Assembly: GCF_014646655.1 (NCBI RefSeq)
Contig: NZ_BMNR01000006.1
Coordinates: 1-64,000 of the forward strand
Direction of reading: 5' to 3'
DNA: 64,000 bases
Origin: Yeosuana aromativorans
GTDB lineage: Bacteria; Bacteroidota; Bacteroidia; Flavobacteriales; Flavobacteriaceae
The position numbers and the translations under genes are program-made. A model generated the notes under the pieces. It did no database searches and was not told where the DNA came from. It saw nothing but the letters and a program-made list of their open reading frames with translations. This document shows positions 25,519-35,113 of this stretch, piece after piece; position 1 is the first letter of the stretch; the number at the start of each line of letters is the position of its first letter.

Positions 25519-26640
25519 TCATTGCTTAACCACTTTTTTAATCACAAAACTATTGTTCTTTAAGGCAACTTTTACCATGTAAATACCACTGCTAAAACTA
25601 TCCATGTCTATATGGTTTACTTGTCCTCTGTAAACCAAAACAGACCTTGCGTCATAAATTTCTACAGCTCGTATGTCTTTATTGCTTAAATGTAAAACAT
25701 GGTTTACAGGGTTGGGATATAAAACAATTGGACTACTTCTTTTGTAATCATTGACAGACAGAACAGCATCATTTGTAGAAAATGCGATGGCTTTGGCATA
25801 GTTTGAAATAATATTGGAAAAAGACTCAGACGTTATAAAGTATCTGTTCGCATCTACATAAGCAATGCCTTCTGTTTGTTCAAAACCAAGTGATGAAAGC
25901 ATTGTCTTTACGTTGGTTCCAGAAAATATATCGCTACCGCTAAAACCTTCACATTGCCAAACAAAAGGTTGTAACATATTTGAATATCCTACTAAATATA
26001 GTTTTGCTGTTAATGGATTATATGTACCTCCTGTTATCAAGCCGCCACTATTTAATGTTGTGGGTAATGGAGATACAGAATAGGTTCCTGTTGTTTTGGG
26101 AATCAAATACCCTTTTGTGATGCCATTTGCCCAGTTTTTGGTAAATACAATCAAATTAGTAACATCAAACGAAACAAGGGCTTCGGCATCCCACTCCGTA
26201 GTATTTGCTGATGCCGCAGTAAAATCTGTTTGGTCTGAATAGCTAAAAGCTATGGTTTGGGCATTTACAGTATCTGAACTTAAATAATCACTTTTGCTGA
26301 TTTTGTAAATTTTTAAATCGGTCCTGTTTCCGCTTACGTTGTTACCAATATCACCAATATAAATATTGTTATTGTCTTGTGTGATGTCTTCCCAATCCAC
26401 ATTTGTCGCGTTTGAAATTGTAACAGTTCTGGCAACCAAACCTGAAATGGTATCCAGCTCATACAGCTTGTTCTCACCTCCAGAATCGTTATGTGTTATC
26501 AGTCTGTTATTGAAAAAAATGGCGCCTGAAGATTCGCTTAAACTGGTCGGTAAAGCAAATTTTTCTGCAGCCGCACTTATTTGTCCGGAAACATTACTAA
26601 TTCCCAAAACAAAAATTATGATTGAAATTATTGTTTTCAT
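25519..26640 (-). CDS. Secreted beta-propeller-like protein with type A T9SS sorting domain
   Basis: From the ATG at 26640 the product is 373 residues; the frame also extends to a TTG at 26664. A signal peptide (MKTIISIIIFVLGISNVSGQ) is followed by repeats that look like a beta-propeller (NRLITHNDSGGENKLYELD, DWEDITQDNNNIYIGDIGNN). The last 75 residues are a type IX secretion sorting domain (VLYPNPVNHVLHLSN, FSSGIYMVKV, FVIKKVVKQ). The protein is therefore exported across the outer membrane. Function is unknown. It is a single gene between dusB and the divergent lepA. Confidence 0.82.
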   Translation of the reverse strand: MKTIISIIIFVLGISNVSGQISAAAEKFALPTSLSESSGAIFFNNRLITHNDSGGENKLYELDTISGLVARTVTISNATNVDWEDITQDNNNIYIGDIGNNVSGNRTDLKIYKISKSDYLSSDTVNAQTIAFSYSDQTDFTAASANTTEWDAEALVSFDVTNLIVFTKNWANGITKGYLIPKTTGTYSVSPLPTTLNSGGLITGGTYNPLTAKLYLVGYSNMLQPFVWQCEGFSGSDIFSGTNVKTMLSSLGFEQTEGIAYVDANRYFITSESFSNIISNYAKAIAFSTNDAVLSVNDYKRSSPIVLYPNPVNHVLHLSNKDIRAVEIYDARSVLVYRGQVNHIDMDSFSSGIYMVKVALKNNSFVIKKVVKQ

Positions 26641-26836
26641 AATGTATTTTACAGCAATGACCAATATAACATAAACGCTTCTGTTTATTTTAAAATACTT
26701 GATGTACGTATTTTTTTTAACGTTTATTAGAATATACAGCAGTTAAAAAAGACCTAAAACCCATTCATTAAAAACAATAGATATAAATAGATAAAACATC
26801 TATATTTGCAAATTATCTCTAGGTATAGATTGTTGT

Positions 26837-28633
26837 ATGAAGAATATTAGAAATTTTTGCATCATTGCACATATAGATCACGGAAAGAGTACGCTTGCGG
26901 ACAGGCTGTTGGATTCTACAGGTTCTGTAACCGATAGGGAAAAACAAGACCAGCTTTTGGATAGCATGGATTTAGAGCGTGAACGCGGTATTACCATCAA
27001 ATCGCACGCTATTCAAATGGACTATGTTTATAAAGATGAACAGTATGTTCTAAATTTAATAGATACACCTGGTCACGTAGATTTCTCTTATGAAGTATCA
27101 CGTTCCATTGCAGCTTGTGAGGGAGCATTACTGATTGTTGATGCTGCACAAAGTATTCAGGCACAAACCATTTCAAATTTATATCTGGCTTTAGAACACG
27201 ACCTAGAGATCATCCCAATTCTTAATAAAGTTGATTTGCCCAGCGCCAACCCAGAAGAAGTTACCGATGATATTGTGGAATTACTGGGTTGTGACCCTTC
27301 TGAGGTGATTCACGCTAGTGGAAAAACAGGTTTTGGTGTTGATGATATTTTGGCGGCTGTTATTGAACGTATTCCCCCACCAAAAGGAAATGTGGATGAG
27401 CCTCTACAGGCTTTGATTTTTGACTCAGTTTACAATCCGTTTAGAGGTGTTGAAACCTATTTTAGGGTCATTAATGGATCCATAAAAAAGAACCAACTAA
27501 TAAAATTTATAGCTACTGGAAAAACCTATAATGCCGATGAAGTTGGTACCTTGCGATTAAAACAATTCCCAAGGAACGAAATAAAAGCAGGCGATGTTGG
27601 CTATTTAATTACCGGTATAAAAGAAGCTAAAGAAGTCAAGGTTGGAGATACCATTACAGATGCTAAAAACCCGACCAAAAATGCCATCTCTGGTTTTGAG
27701 GATGTAAAGCCCATGGTGTTTGCAGGCATTTATCCTGTTGATACCGAAGATTACGAAGAGCTTAGGGCATCAATGGAAAAGTTACAACTTAACGATGCAT
27801 CTTTGGTGTTTATCCCCGAAAGTTCTGCGGCTTTAGGGTTTGGTTTCCGTTGCGGATTTTTAGGAATGCTCCACATGGAAATCATCCAAGAACGTTTGGA
27901 ACGCGAGTTTGATATGACCGTGATTACCACGGTTCCCAACGTTAGTTATCATGCCTTTACCACAAAACACCCGGACACACCAATTATAGTAAACAACCCT
28001 AGTGATTTGCCTGAGCCTTCTGGTTTAGATCGTGTGGAAGAACCTTATATAAAAGCCACTATTATCACCAAGGCGGATTTTGTGGGCAATGTCATGTCGC
28101 TTTGTATTGATAAACGCGGGATGATTACCAATCAAACCTATTTAACGCCCGAGCGCGTTGAACTTAATTTTGACATGCCACTAGCCGAGATTGTATTTGA
28201 CTTTTATGATCGCTTAAAAACCGTATCAAAAGGCTATGCCTCATTTGATTATCACCCAATTGGCATGCGTGCTTCAAAATTAGTTCGTGTTGATATTTTA
28301 CTAAACGCACAGCCAGTAGATGCACTTTCAGCATTGATACATGCCGATAACGCGCAAAATATTGGTAAACGAATGTGTGAAAAACTAAAAGAACTTATTC
28401 CACGCCAGCAATTTGATATTCCTATTCAAGCAGCTATTGGTGCGAAAATTATTTCACGGGAAACCATTAAGGCTTTACGAAAAGACGTTACTGCAAAATG
28501 CTACGGAGGCGATATTTCGCGAAAACGTAAACTACTTGAAAAACAAAAGAAAGGAAAAAAACGTATGCGCCAGGTGGGGAATGTAGAAATTCCGCAACAG
28601 GCCTTTATGGCGGTATTAAAGTTGAATGATTAG
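26837..28633 (+). CDS. lepA: Elongation factor 4 (LepA)
   Basis: The 598-residue GTPase has G1 [16 protein letters not shown]2 [11 protein letters not shown]3 [13 protein letters not shown]4 NKVDLPSA, the translation-factor beta-barrel, EF-G-like domains and the LepA-specific C-terminus ([19 protein letters not shown]). It is a ribosomal GTPase linked to back-translocation and 30S biogenesis. The length equals the family norm. A TATATTTG -7 box at 26801-26808 lies 29 bp upstream of the ATG, with no clear TTG box before it. It appears monocistronic. Confidence 0.97.
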   Translation: MKNIRNFCIIAHIDHGKSTLADRLLDSTGSVTDREKQDQLLDSMDLERERGITIKSHAIQMDYVYKDEQYVLNLIDTPGHVDFSYEVSRSIAACEGALLIVDAAQSIQAQTISNLYLALEHDLEIIPILNKVDLPSANPEEVTDDIVELLGCDPSEVIHASGKTGFGVDDILAAVIERIPPPKGNVDEPLQALIFDSVYNPFRGVETYFRVINGSIKKNQLIKFIATGKTYNADEVGTLRLKQFPRNEIKAGDVGYLITGIKEAKEVKVGDTITDAKNPTKNAISGFEDVKPMVFAGIYPVDTEDYEELRASMEKLQLNDASLVFIPESSAALGFGFRCGFLGMLHMEIIQERLEREFDMTVITTVPNVSYHAFTTKHPDTPIIVNNPSDLPEPSGLDRVEEPYIKATIITKADFVGNVMSLCIDKRGMITNQTYLTPERVELNFDMPLAEIVFDFYDRLKTVSKGYASFDYHPIGMRASKLVRVDILLNAQPVDALSALIHADNAQNIGKRMCEKLKELIPRQQFDIPIQAAIGAKIISRETIKALRKDVTAKCYGGDISRKRKLLEKQKKGKKRMRQVGNVEIPQQAFMAVLKLND

Positions 28634-28940
28634 TAGCAAATATGCTATGTAATTATGTGAAAACCTTATCAATAGTTATTTCATTTACATCGACTTCACA
28701 TCTGTTAAAATTTCCAGAATTAGGATGGTTTTCATCTCATAACTACTATATAAGATAGTTTTGTTGCAACAAATCTTATTGAAGATTCAAAAATAGAATA
28801 GATAAAAAATCATTTTAGTTGAAATATTCTTAACGAATATTGCATTTTACGAAATTATCAATAATAGTAGGGGTTTCGTGCCTTTTTATGGAATAATATT
28901 TTTAAGTTTATAGACGTATCAACTATTTTATTACGTTTAT
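28634..28940. other. Intergenic stretch before the glycogen operon, with a 14-bp palindrome
   Basis: There is no gene-like open frame in these 307 bp. The only clear structure is a perfect palindrome TTTGTTGCAACAAA at 28760-28773, which could be an operator or half of a hairpin. No consensus promoter was found near the start at 28941. Confidence 0.45.
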
Positions 28941-30143
28941 ATGAAGGTACTTTTTTATACCAGGGAATTTCCCCCATATGTGTATGGTGGCGCAGGTGTT
29001 CATGTTGAATATTTAGCTACTGAACTGGCAAAACTCATGGAGGTTGATGTAAGATGTTTTGGGGATCAAGATCAAGACAACGGTAATTTAACGGTCAAGG
29101 GGTTTCCTTATGACAATCCGGATTTTAATATCAGCAACCCAAAACTTAAAGCCGTTTTCCAAACCTTAAGTACCTGTATACATATGAATGCCGAGGACAG
29201 TGGTGCCGATGTGGTACACTGCCACACATGGTATGCACAGTTTGCAGGTATTGTGGCCAAGCTGTGTTATGGTATCCCATTAGTTATCACAACACACTCG
29301 CTTGAGCCGTTAAGGCCCTGGAAACGCGAACAATTAGGGCGTGGATATGATGCCTCATCATGGGTTGAAAAAACAGCTATTGAAATGGCCGATGCCATCA
29401 TTGCGGTTTCAAAAGAAACCAAAGAAGATGTTCTAAAATATTTCAACGTCGACGAATCCAAAGTGAAGGTTATTTATAATGGTATTAACCTTAAAGAATA
29501 TGTTGTTACCAAAGAAACCTCAACGTTAGAACAATATGGCGTTGACCAGTCAAAACCATATGTGCTTTTTGTAGGCAGAATTACGCGTCAAAAAGGAATC
29601 ATACATTTAGTGAATGCCATAAAATATATAGATCCAGACACACAGATTGTATTATGTGCAGGAGCACCTGATACACCAGACATAGCCAAGGAAATGGAAG
29701 ACAGTGTTGCAAAGGTTAAACAAACCAGACGCAATGTGATTTGGATTGATAAAATGTTGGAGAAAAAAGAAGTTATTCAACTCTACTCCCATGCTGACGT
29801 ATTTTGTTGTCCGTCCATCTACGAACCCTTTGGGATTATAAACATTGAGGCCATGGCCTGTGAAACCGCTGTGGTGGCTAGTGCGGTAGGTGGTATTAAA
29901 GAAGTTGTTGTAGATGGTGAAACCGGTATTCTGGTTCCTTTGGAACAACAAAAAGTAGCGCCTTTCGAGCCTGTGGATCCCGATAAGTTTGCCAAAGATT
30001 TAGCAAATGGTATCAACACGGTAATCAATGACAAAACACTTAAAGAGTCTATGGCCAAAAAAGGACGAAAACGCGTAGAAGATTACTTTGATTGGATAGC
30101 CATAGCAAAACAAGTAGAAGATTTATACAAATCCTTAATATAA
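28941..30143 (+). CDS. GT4 glycogen synthase of the GlgM/actinobacterial type (candidate maltose-1-phosphate synthase)
   Basis: The 400-residue glycosyltransferase has the GT5/GT4-like N-terminus EFPPYVYGGAGVHVEYLATEL, an FVGRITRQKG loop, and the C-terminal sugar-nucleotide motif EPFGIINIEAMACETAVVAS. It is clearly shorter than classical GlgA (about 480 residues) and resembles the short actinobacterial group (TIGR02149). Mycobacterial GlgM in that group makes maltose-1-phosphate from ADP-glucose and glucose-1-phosphate. With GlgC and GlgE directly downstream, a GlgM role is plausible. Chain elongation like GlgA is the alternative. It is the first gene of the operon. Confidence 0.85.
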   Translation: MKVLFYTREFPPYVYGGAGVHVEYLATELAKLMEVDVRCFGDQDQDNGNLTVKGFPYDNPDFNISNPKLKAVFQTLSTCIHMNAEDSGADVVHCHTWYAQFAGIVAKLCYGIPLVITTHSLEPLRPWKREQLGRGYDASSWVEKTAIEMADAIIAVSKETKEDVLKYFNVDESKVKVIYNGINLKEYVVTKETSTLEQYGVDQSKPYVLFVGRITRQKGIIHLVNAIKYIDPDTQIVLCAGAPDTPDIAKEMEDSVAKVKQTRRNVIWIDKMLEKKEVIQLYSHADVFCCPSIYEPFGIINIEAMACETAVVASAVGGIKEVVVDGETGILVPLEQQKVAPFEPVDPDKFAKDLANGINTVINDKTLKESMAKKGRKRVEDYFDWIAIAKQVEDLYKSLI

Positions 30144-30226
30144 AATCGTTCGCATCGGGAATTAAAAAAAATAATTGTAAATTAACAAGGCATATTTTCA
30201 ATACATAATCTCTTAAACTAACAAAC

Positions 30227-31492
30227 ATGATTAATAATAAAGTTTTAGCCATCATTTTAGGAGGTGGACAAGGTTCAAGACTTCACCCATTAACCGAAGA
30301 ACGATCAAAACCCGCTGTGCCAATTGCTGGAAAATACAGACTTGTTGATATTCCCATATCAAACTGTATCAATTCTGACATTAAACGCATGTTTGTATTA
30401 ACACAGTTCAACTCGGCCTCATTAAACAGGCACATAAAAGATACATACCACTTTAGTTTTTTTAGCTCAGCTTTTGTAGATGTACTTGCCGCAGAGCAAA
30501 CACCACACAATAAAACATGGTTTCAAGGCACTGCAGATGCCGTAAGACAAAGCATGCATCATTTTTTAAGACATGACTTTGATTATGCCCTAATATTGTC
30601 TGGTGATCAACTGTACCAAATGGACTATGACAAAATGATTGAAGCCCATGAAGAAAACAATGCTGAGATATCCATTGCAACCATTCCTGTAAACGCAAAA
30701 GACGCCACCTCATTTGGTATTTTAAAAGCCAACCAGGAAAATATGGTTACATCATTTATTGAAAAACCCGATGCCAGTTTATTGCCTGATTGGACATCTG
30801 AAGTTAGCGACGATATGAAATCACAAGGGCGAGATTATTTGGCCTCTATGGGGATTTATATTTTCAACCGAGAATTATTGACTCAATTGATGAACGACCC
30901 TTCTACTAATGATTTTGGTAAAGAAATCATACCGCAATCTATTGAAAAACACAAAACTTTGAGTTTTCAATATGAGGGCTATTGGACGGATATAGGGAAT
31001 ATAGACTCATTCTTTGAAGCAAATATCGGGCTTACGGATGATATCCCAAAATTTAATCTTTACGATAAAGCCAAACGTATTTACACGCATGCAAGAATGC
31101 TTCCCACCACAAAAATCGCCGGCACGACTTTGGATCGGGCGGTCATTTCTGAAGGCTGTATTATCAGTGCGTCAAGAATTGAGAAATCCGTAATTGGCAT
31201 TCGTTCAAGAATAGGAAAGGAATCTACCGTAATCAATACCTATATGATGGGTAGTGACTATTATGAAACGCTGCTTGATATAGAAAGCCACAAAATTAAA
31301 GTCTTAATGGGTATTGGTGAACGCTGCTTTATTAAAAACTGTATTCTTGATAAAAATAGCCGTATTGGCGATGATGTAAGAATAAATGGAGGCACTCATT
31401 TAGAAGACACCGAAAACGATATGTACGCCATTAAAGACGGTATCGTGGTTGTTAAAAAAGGCGCAACCATTCCTGTTGGTTATGTCATTTAA
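30227..31492 (+). CDS. glgC: Glucose-1-phosphate adenylyltransferase
   Basis: The 421-residue enzyme shows the pyrophosphorylase signature GGGQGSRLHPLTEERSKPAVP, the substrate motifs SGDQLYQMDY and FIEKPDAS, the glucose-1-phosphate site EGYWTDIG, and a C-terminal left-handed beta-helix. It makes ADP-glucose from ATP and glucose-1-phosphate, the committed step of bacterial glycogen synthesis, and is usually under allosteric control. It lies 83 bp downstream of the glycosyltransferase gene and 43 bp upstream of glgE, in an operon that can use its product by the GlgM/GlgE route. Confidence 0.97.
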   Translation: MINNKVLAIILGGGQGSRLHPLTEERSKPAVPIAGKYRLVDIPISNCINSDIKRMFVLTQFNSASLNRHIKDTYHFSFFSSAFVDVLAAEQTPHNKTWFQGTADAVRQSMHHFLRHDFDYALILSGDQLYQMDYDKMIEAHEENNAEISIATIPVNAKDATSFGILKANQENMVTSFIEKPDASLLPDWTSEVSDDMKSQGRDYLASMGIYIFNRELLTQLMNDPSTNDFGKEIIPQSIEKHKTLSFQYEGYWTDIGNIDSFFEANIGLTDDIPKFNLYDKAKRIYTHARMLPTTKIAGTTLDRAVISEGCIISASRIEKSVIGIRSRIGKESTVINTYMMGSDYYETLLDIESHKIKVLMGIGERCFIKNCILDKNSRIGDDVRINGGTHLEDTENDMYAIKDGIVVVKKGATIPVGYVI

Positions 31493-31535
31493 TTCAATCT
31501 TCAAAAAATTTCATTGATTCAAAACTAACTTAAAA

Positions 31536-33473
31536 ATGCAAGATCAAAGACGAGTTGTTATTGATTATGTTTACCCTAAAATTAATGACGGTAATTTTTA
31601 TATAAAACGTGTAGTTAACGAAATAGTTTCTGTAGATGCCCATGTCCTGGTTGATGGACATGATGTTATAGCGGCATCCGTTTTATACAAACATGAGAGC
31701 GATAAAAACTGGAAAGAAGTACGGATGCACCATGTTGTAAATGACGAATGGAATGCTTCTTTTACCGTTACAAAACAAGGATATTATACTTATAAAGTTC
31801 AAGGATGGGTTGATTATGCACTCAATTGGCAACACGGTATTGAGCGTAAGATAGACGACAATCAGCATGTAAAGTCTGAATTATTGGAAGGTATTCAGTT
31901 TGTTAAAGACATCATTGACAAAAACCCGGGAAATGATACGGCATATCTTGAACATTTACAACATATTTTTGCTAACGAGCATGATTATGATGAGGCTGTC
32001 AAAGAAGCCACCAGTAAAAAACTACACAATATTTTCGTTAAATATCCCCAAAAGATATTAGCCAATACGTCTAAGGATTACCAAATATACGTTGATAGGC
32101 TAAAAGCACGATTTAGTACGTGGTATGAGTTTTTTCCACGTTCGGCATCAGAATTTGAAGGTCCACATGGAACCTTTAAAGACTGTGAACGGCTGCTACC
32201 ACGCGTTGCAAAAATGGGCTTTGATACGTTATATTTCCCACCTATACATCCTATTGGTGAAGTCAACAGAAAAGGCAAAAACAATACACCAACAGCACAA
32301 CAAGGTGATGTTGGCTCAACTTGGGGCGTGGGTTCCCATCTTGGAGGTCACAAAGCCATCCATCCACAATTAGGCACGTTAGATGATTTTAAAGCATTGA
32401 TCCAAAAAGCAAAAGCGCTCGGTATTGAAATTGCCATGGATTATGCCCTTCAAGCCGCACCAGACCATACGTGGGTTAAAGAACATCCGCAATGGTTTAA
32501 ATGGCGTCCTGATGGCACTGTACAATATGCTGAAAACCCACCAAAAAAATATCAAGATATTTTACCCATATATTGGGAAACAGAAGACTATAAAAATTTG
32601 TGGGAAGAATGCTTAAGTATTTTATTGTATTGGATAGATTGTGGTATCAATGTGTTTAGGGTAGACAATCCACATACAAAACCCTACTATTTTTGGAACT
32701 GGATTATTACTCAAGTAAAAGCAAAGCATCCTGATGTATTGTTTCTTGCCGAAGCATTTACAAAACCCAAGGTCATGCAACAATTGGGAAAACAGGGTTA
32801 TACACAATCTTACACCTATTTTACATGGCGAAACAATAAACATGAGCTAATTGAATACGTTGAAGAGTTGACCAAAACAGACCAGCGTGAATATATGCGT
32901 CCTAATTTTTGGCCTAATACACCCGATATTAATCCGCTCCACTTACAAGGCGCCAACGAATCTAAATACATCCAACGATATGTGTTAGCGGCCACCTTAA
33001 GTTCAAACATTGGCATTTACGGACCCGTATTTGAATACATGATTGATGAGGCTATTCCGGGAAAAGAAGAGTACTTGAATTCTGAAAAGTTCCAGATATG
33101 CCATTATGATTGGACAAAGGAAAACAAACTGACCACACTGATTTCAAAAATAAATCAAATACGCCATGAGCATGAGGCGTTGCAACAAACAAACAACATC
33201 AAGTTTTGCCATATAGAAAACAATAACTTATTGGCGTTTTATAAATGGAACGATAGCAAAACCAATGAACTTTTAATTATTATTAGTTTAGACCCCTATT
33301 ATGCACAACAAGGATCTGTACAGGTTCCTTTAAATGACCTAAACGTCAATCAAGGGCATCAACTTCAAATGCACGACCTTGTAACAGGAAGTGTTTATAA
33401 CTGGTACAACGAATGGAATTTTGTGGAATTACACCCCACGCTTCCGTTCCATATTTTTAAGATTAAAAAATAA
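31536..33473 (+). CDS. glgE: Alpha-1,4-glucan:maltose-1-phosphate maltosyltransferase
   Basis: The 645-residue GH13_3 enzyme has the GlgE N-terminal domain (about 1-110), the helical insert, and a catalytic barrel with WYEFFPRS, MDYALQAAPDHTWV, the nucleophile Asp377 in FRVDNPHTKP and the acid Glu406 in LAEAFTKP. RVDNPHTKP is diagnostic for GlgE. It transfers maltosyl units from alpha-maltose-1-phosphate to the non-reducing end of alpha-1,4-glucan. It is followed after 2 bp by the maltokinase gene. Length matches the streptomycete and mycobacterial enzymes. Confidence 0.95.
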   Translation: MQDQRRVVIDYVYPKINDGNFYIKRVVNEIVSVDAHVLVDGHDVIAASVLYKHESDKNWKEVRMHHVVNDEWNASFTVTKQGYYTYKVQGWVDYALNWQHGIERKIDDNQHVKSELLEGIQFVKDIIDKNPGNDTAYLEHLQHIFANEHDYDEAVKEATSKKLHNIFVKYPQKILANTSKDYQIYVDRLKARFSTWYEFFPRSASEFEGPHGTFKDCERLLPRVAKMGFDTLYFPPIHPIGEVNRKGKNNTPTAQQGDVGSTWGVGSHLGGHKAIHPQLGTLDDFKALIQKAKALGIEIAMDYALQAAPDHTWVKEHPQWFKWRPDGTVQYAENPPKKYQDILPIYWETEDYKNLWEECLSILLYWIDCGINVFRVDNPHTKPYYFWNWIITQVKAKHPDVLFLAEAFTKPKVMQQLGKQGYTQSYTYFTWRNNKHELIEYVEELTKTDQREYMRPNFWPNTPDINPLHLQGANESKYIQRYVLAATLSSNIGIYGPVFEYMIDEAIPGKEEYLNSEKFQICHYDWTKENKLTTLISKINQIRHEHEALQQTNNIKFCHIENNNLLAFYKWNDSKTNELLIIISLDPYYAQQGSVQVPLNDLNVNQGHQLQMHDLVTGSVYNWYNEWNFVELHPTLPFHIFKIKK

Positions 33474-33475
33474 AC

Positions 33476-35110
33476 ATGACCAAAAAAAAAGAAATAAAAA
33501 CAGCTGTTGTGCAGACTTTTAACTTTAATGATAATTGGGAAGATTTATTAGAGAATAAAGAGTTTGTAAAGGTGTTTCTTTCTGACGTTTTGGGTGATTA
33601 CATTTTAAAACAACGCTGGTATGGTGGCAAAGCCAGCAAAATGAAATACATTGAACTGTCTGAATATTTTAGGATTCAGCAATTTGGTGAAGTCTATTAT
33701 GGGCTTATTCTTGAGGTGAATTTTGTAGAAGCCTTTTATCAGCATTATTTTTTGCCAATTGCTTTTGTAACCGACGAAAATTTTGCACAAAAAGACCGTA
33801 TTCTTCCCATTAGCATTCAAGGAAATAAAGGGTTTATCATTGATGCCACAAACTTAGAGTCTTTTAGAAAATTAGTGTTTGAACGCATTATCACAGCGCT
33901 TCCAAAAGACACCACAAAGGTACAGTATCACAAAAGCCATCTTTTAGATAATGTGCTTTATGAGTCTTCCAGATTTATGGGGCTAGAACAAAGCAATACT
34001 TCTCTGGTTTATAACGATAAATACGTTTTAAAATTTTTTAGACGCCTGTATGCCGATAAAAATCCAGACTATGAAATGAGTCGGTTTTTATCAGAAAAAA
34101 AAGAGTTTAAAAACACGCCCGCATATCTGGGAAGCATCAATATTGTAGATTCTGACGATGTCAATATTACCATAGGTTTATTACAAGAAATGGTTCCCAA
34201 TGAAGGTGACGCTTGGGATTATATGCTCAAAGAACTTCACAAGGTGTTCAGTAACATTGAATACAAAAACATTGCAATCCATTCCTTGCCAAGTACTAAC
34301 TTGTTTCAACGTTTAAGCATCCGTGATATTCCGCCACAAATCATTGATTGGGCCGGATTGAATATTTTTACAAAAATCCAAACCTTGGCCAAGCGAACTG
34401 CTGAAATGCATATTGCCCTCGGTTCAGAATTTGAAGAAACAGCCTTCACACCTACGCATTTTAATGATGACTACACGGTTTGGTTAAAAAACAGGATGTT
34501 ATACCAATTTCAAAACAGATTAAATACTATTGAAAATAATCTGCATAAATTGGATGGATTAGCCTTAGATTTGGCACATGAGTTTCTGGACAAAAAAAAC
34601 CTCATCAGGAAACGTTTTGTAACATTTGACTGGACCAAGCTTAAAGGGGAGCGTATTCGCGTTCATGGCGATTATCATTTAGGCCAAGTGTTGGTAAAAG
34701 GTGATGATTTTTACATTTTGGATTTTGAGGGCGAACCCGAAAGTACCATACGAGACCGAAAAGTAAAACAACCCCCTTTAAAAGACGTGGCGGGATTATT
34801 TAGGTCCTTTCATTATGCCATTTACGCAACTATCTTTAATAATATAGAAACGCATTACAAGGCGTCACAAGACGATTTATTTAAAGCTGGTGAAATATTA
34901 TATCGTTACCTTACGGGATTGTTTTTAGGAACTTATGTCACTGAAACACAAAACGCCAATTTAAATCTAGGCTATAACCAAGAGCGCATTTTTATTTTAA
35001 AATATTGTTTGCTTGAAAAAGCAGTTTACGAATTGGGGTATGAACTCAATTCACGTCCACAATGGGCCGTTATTCCGTTAAAGGGAATTTCTAACATAAT
35101 TAATCACTAA
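33476..35110 (+). CDS. Maltokinase (Pep2-like)
   Basis: The 544-residue protein has an N-terminal cap (LGDYILKQRWYGGKASKMK) and an aminoglycoside-phosphotransferase-like kinase fold with the catalytic HGDYHLGQVLVKGDDF and the Mg-binding DFEGEP near residues 398-425. That is the Pep2/Mak maltokinase pattern, producing maltose-1-phosphate from maltose and ATP. It lies between glgE (2 bp) and glgB (3 bp), so it supplies GlgE. In many bacteria it is fused or adjacent to trehalose synthase TreS; no TreS is seen here, so maltose from other sources is its likely substrate. Confidence 0.9.
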   Translation: MTKKKEIKTAVVQTFNFNDNWEDLLENKEFVKVFLSDVLGDYILKQRWYGGKASKMKYIELSEYFRIQQFGEVYYGLILEVNFVEAFYQHYFLPIAFVTDENFAQKDRILPISIQGNKGFIIDATNLESFRKLVFERIITALPKDTTKVQYHKSHLLDNVLYESSRFMGLEQSNTSLVYNDKYVLKFFRRLYADKNPDYEMSRFLSEKKEFKNTPAYLGSINIVDSDDVNITIGLLQEMVPNEGDAWDYMLKELHKVFSNIEYKNIAIHSLPSTNLFQRLSIRDIPPQIIDWAGLNIFTKIQTLAKRTAEMHIALGSEFEETAFTPTHFNDDYTVWLKNRMLYQFQNRLNTIENNLHKLDGLALDLAHEFLDKKNLIRKRFVTFDWTKLKGERIRVHGDYHLGQVLVKGDDFYILDFEGEPESTIRDRKVKQPPLKDVAGLFRSFHYAIYATIFNNIETHYKASQDDLFKAGEILYRYLTGLFLGTYVTETQNANLNLGYNQERIFILKYCLLEKAVYELGYELNSRPQWAVIPLKGISNIINH

Positions 35111-35113
35111 TAT

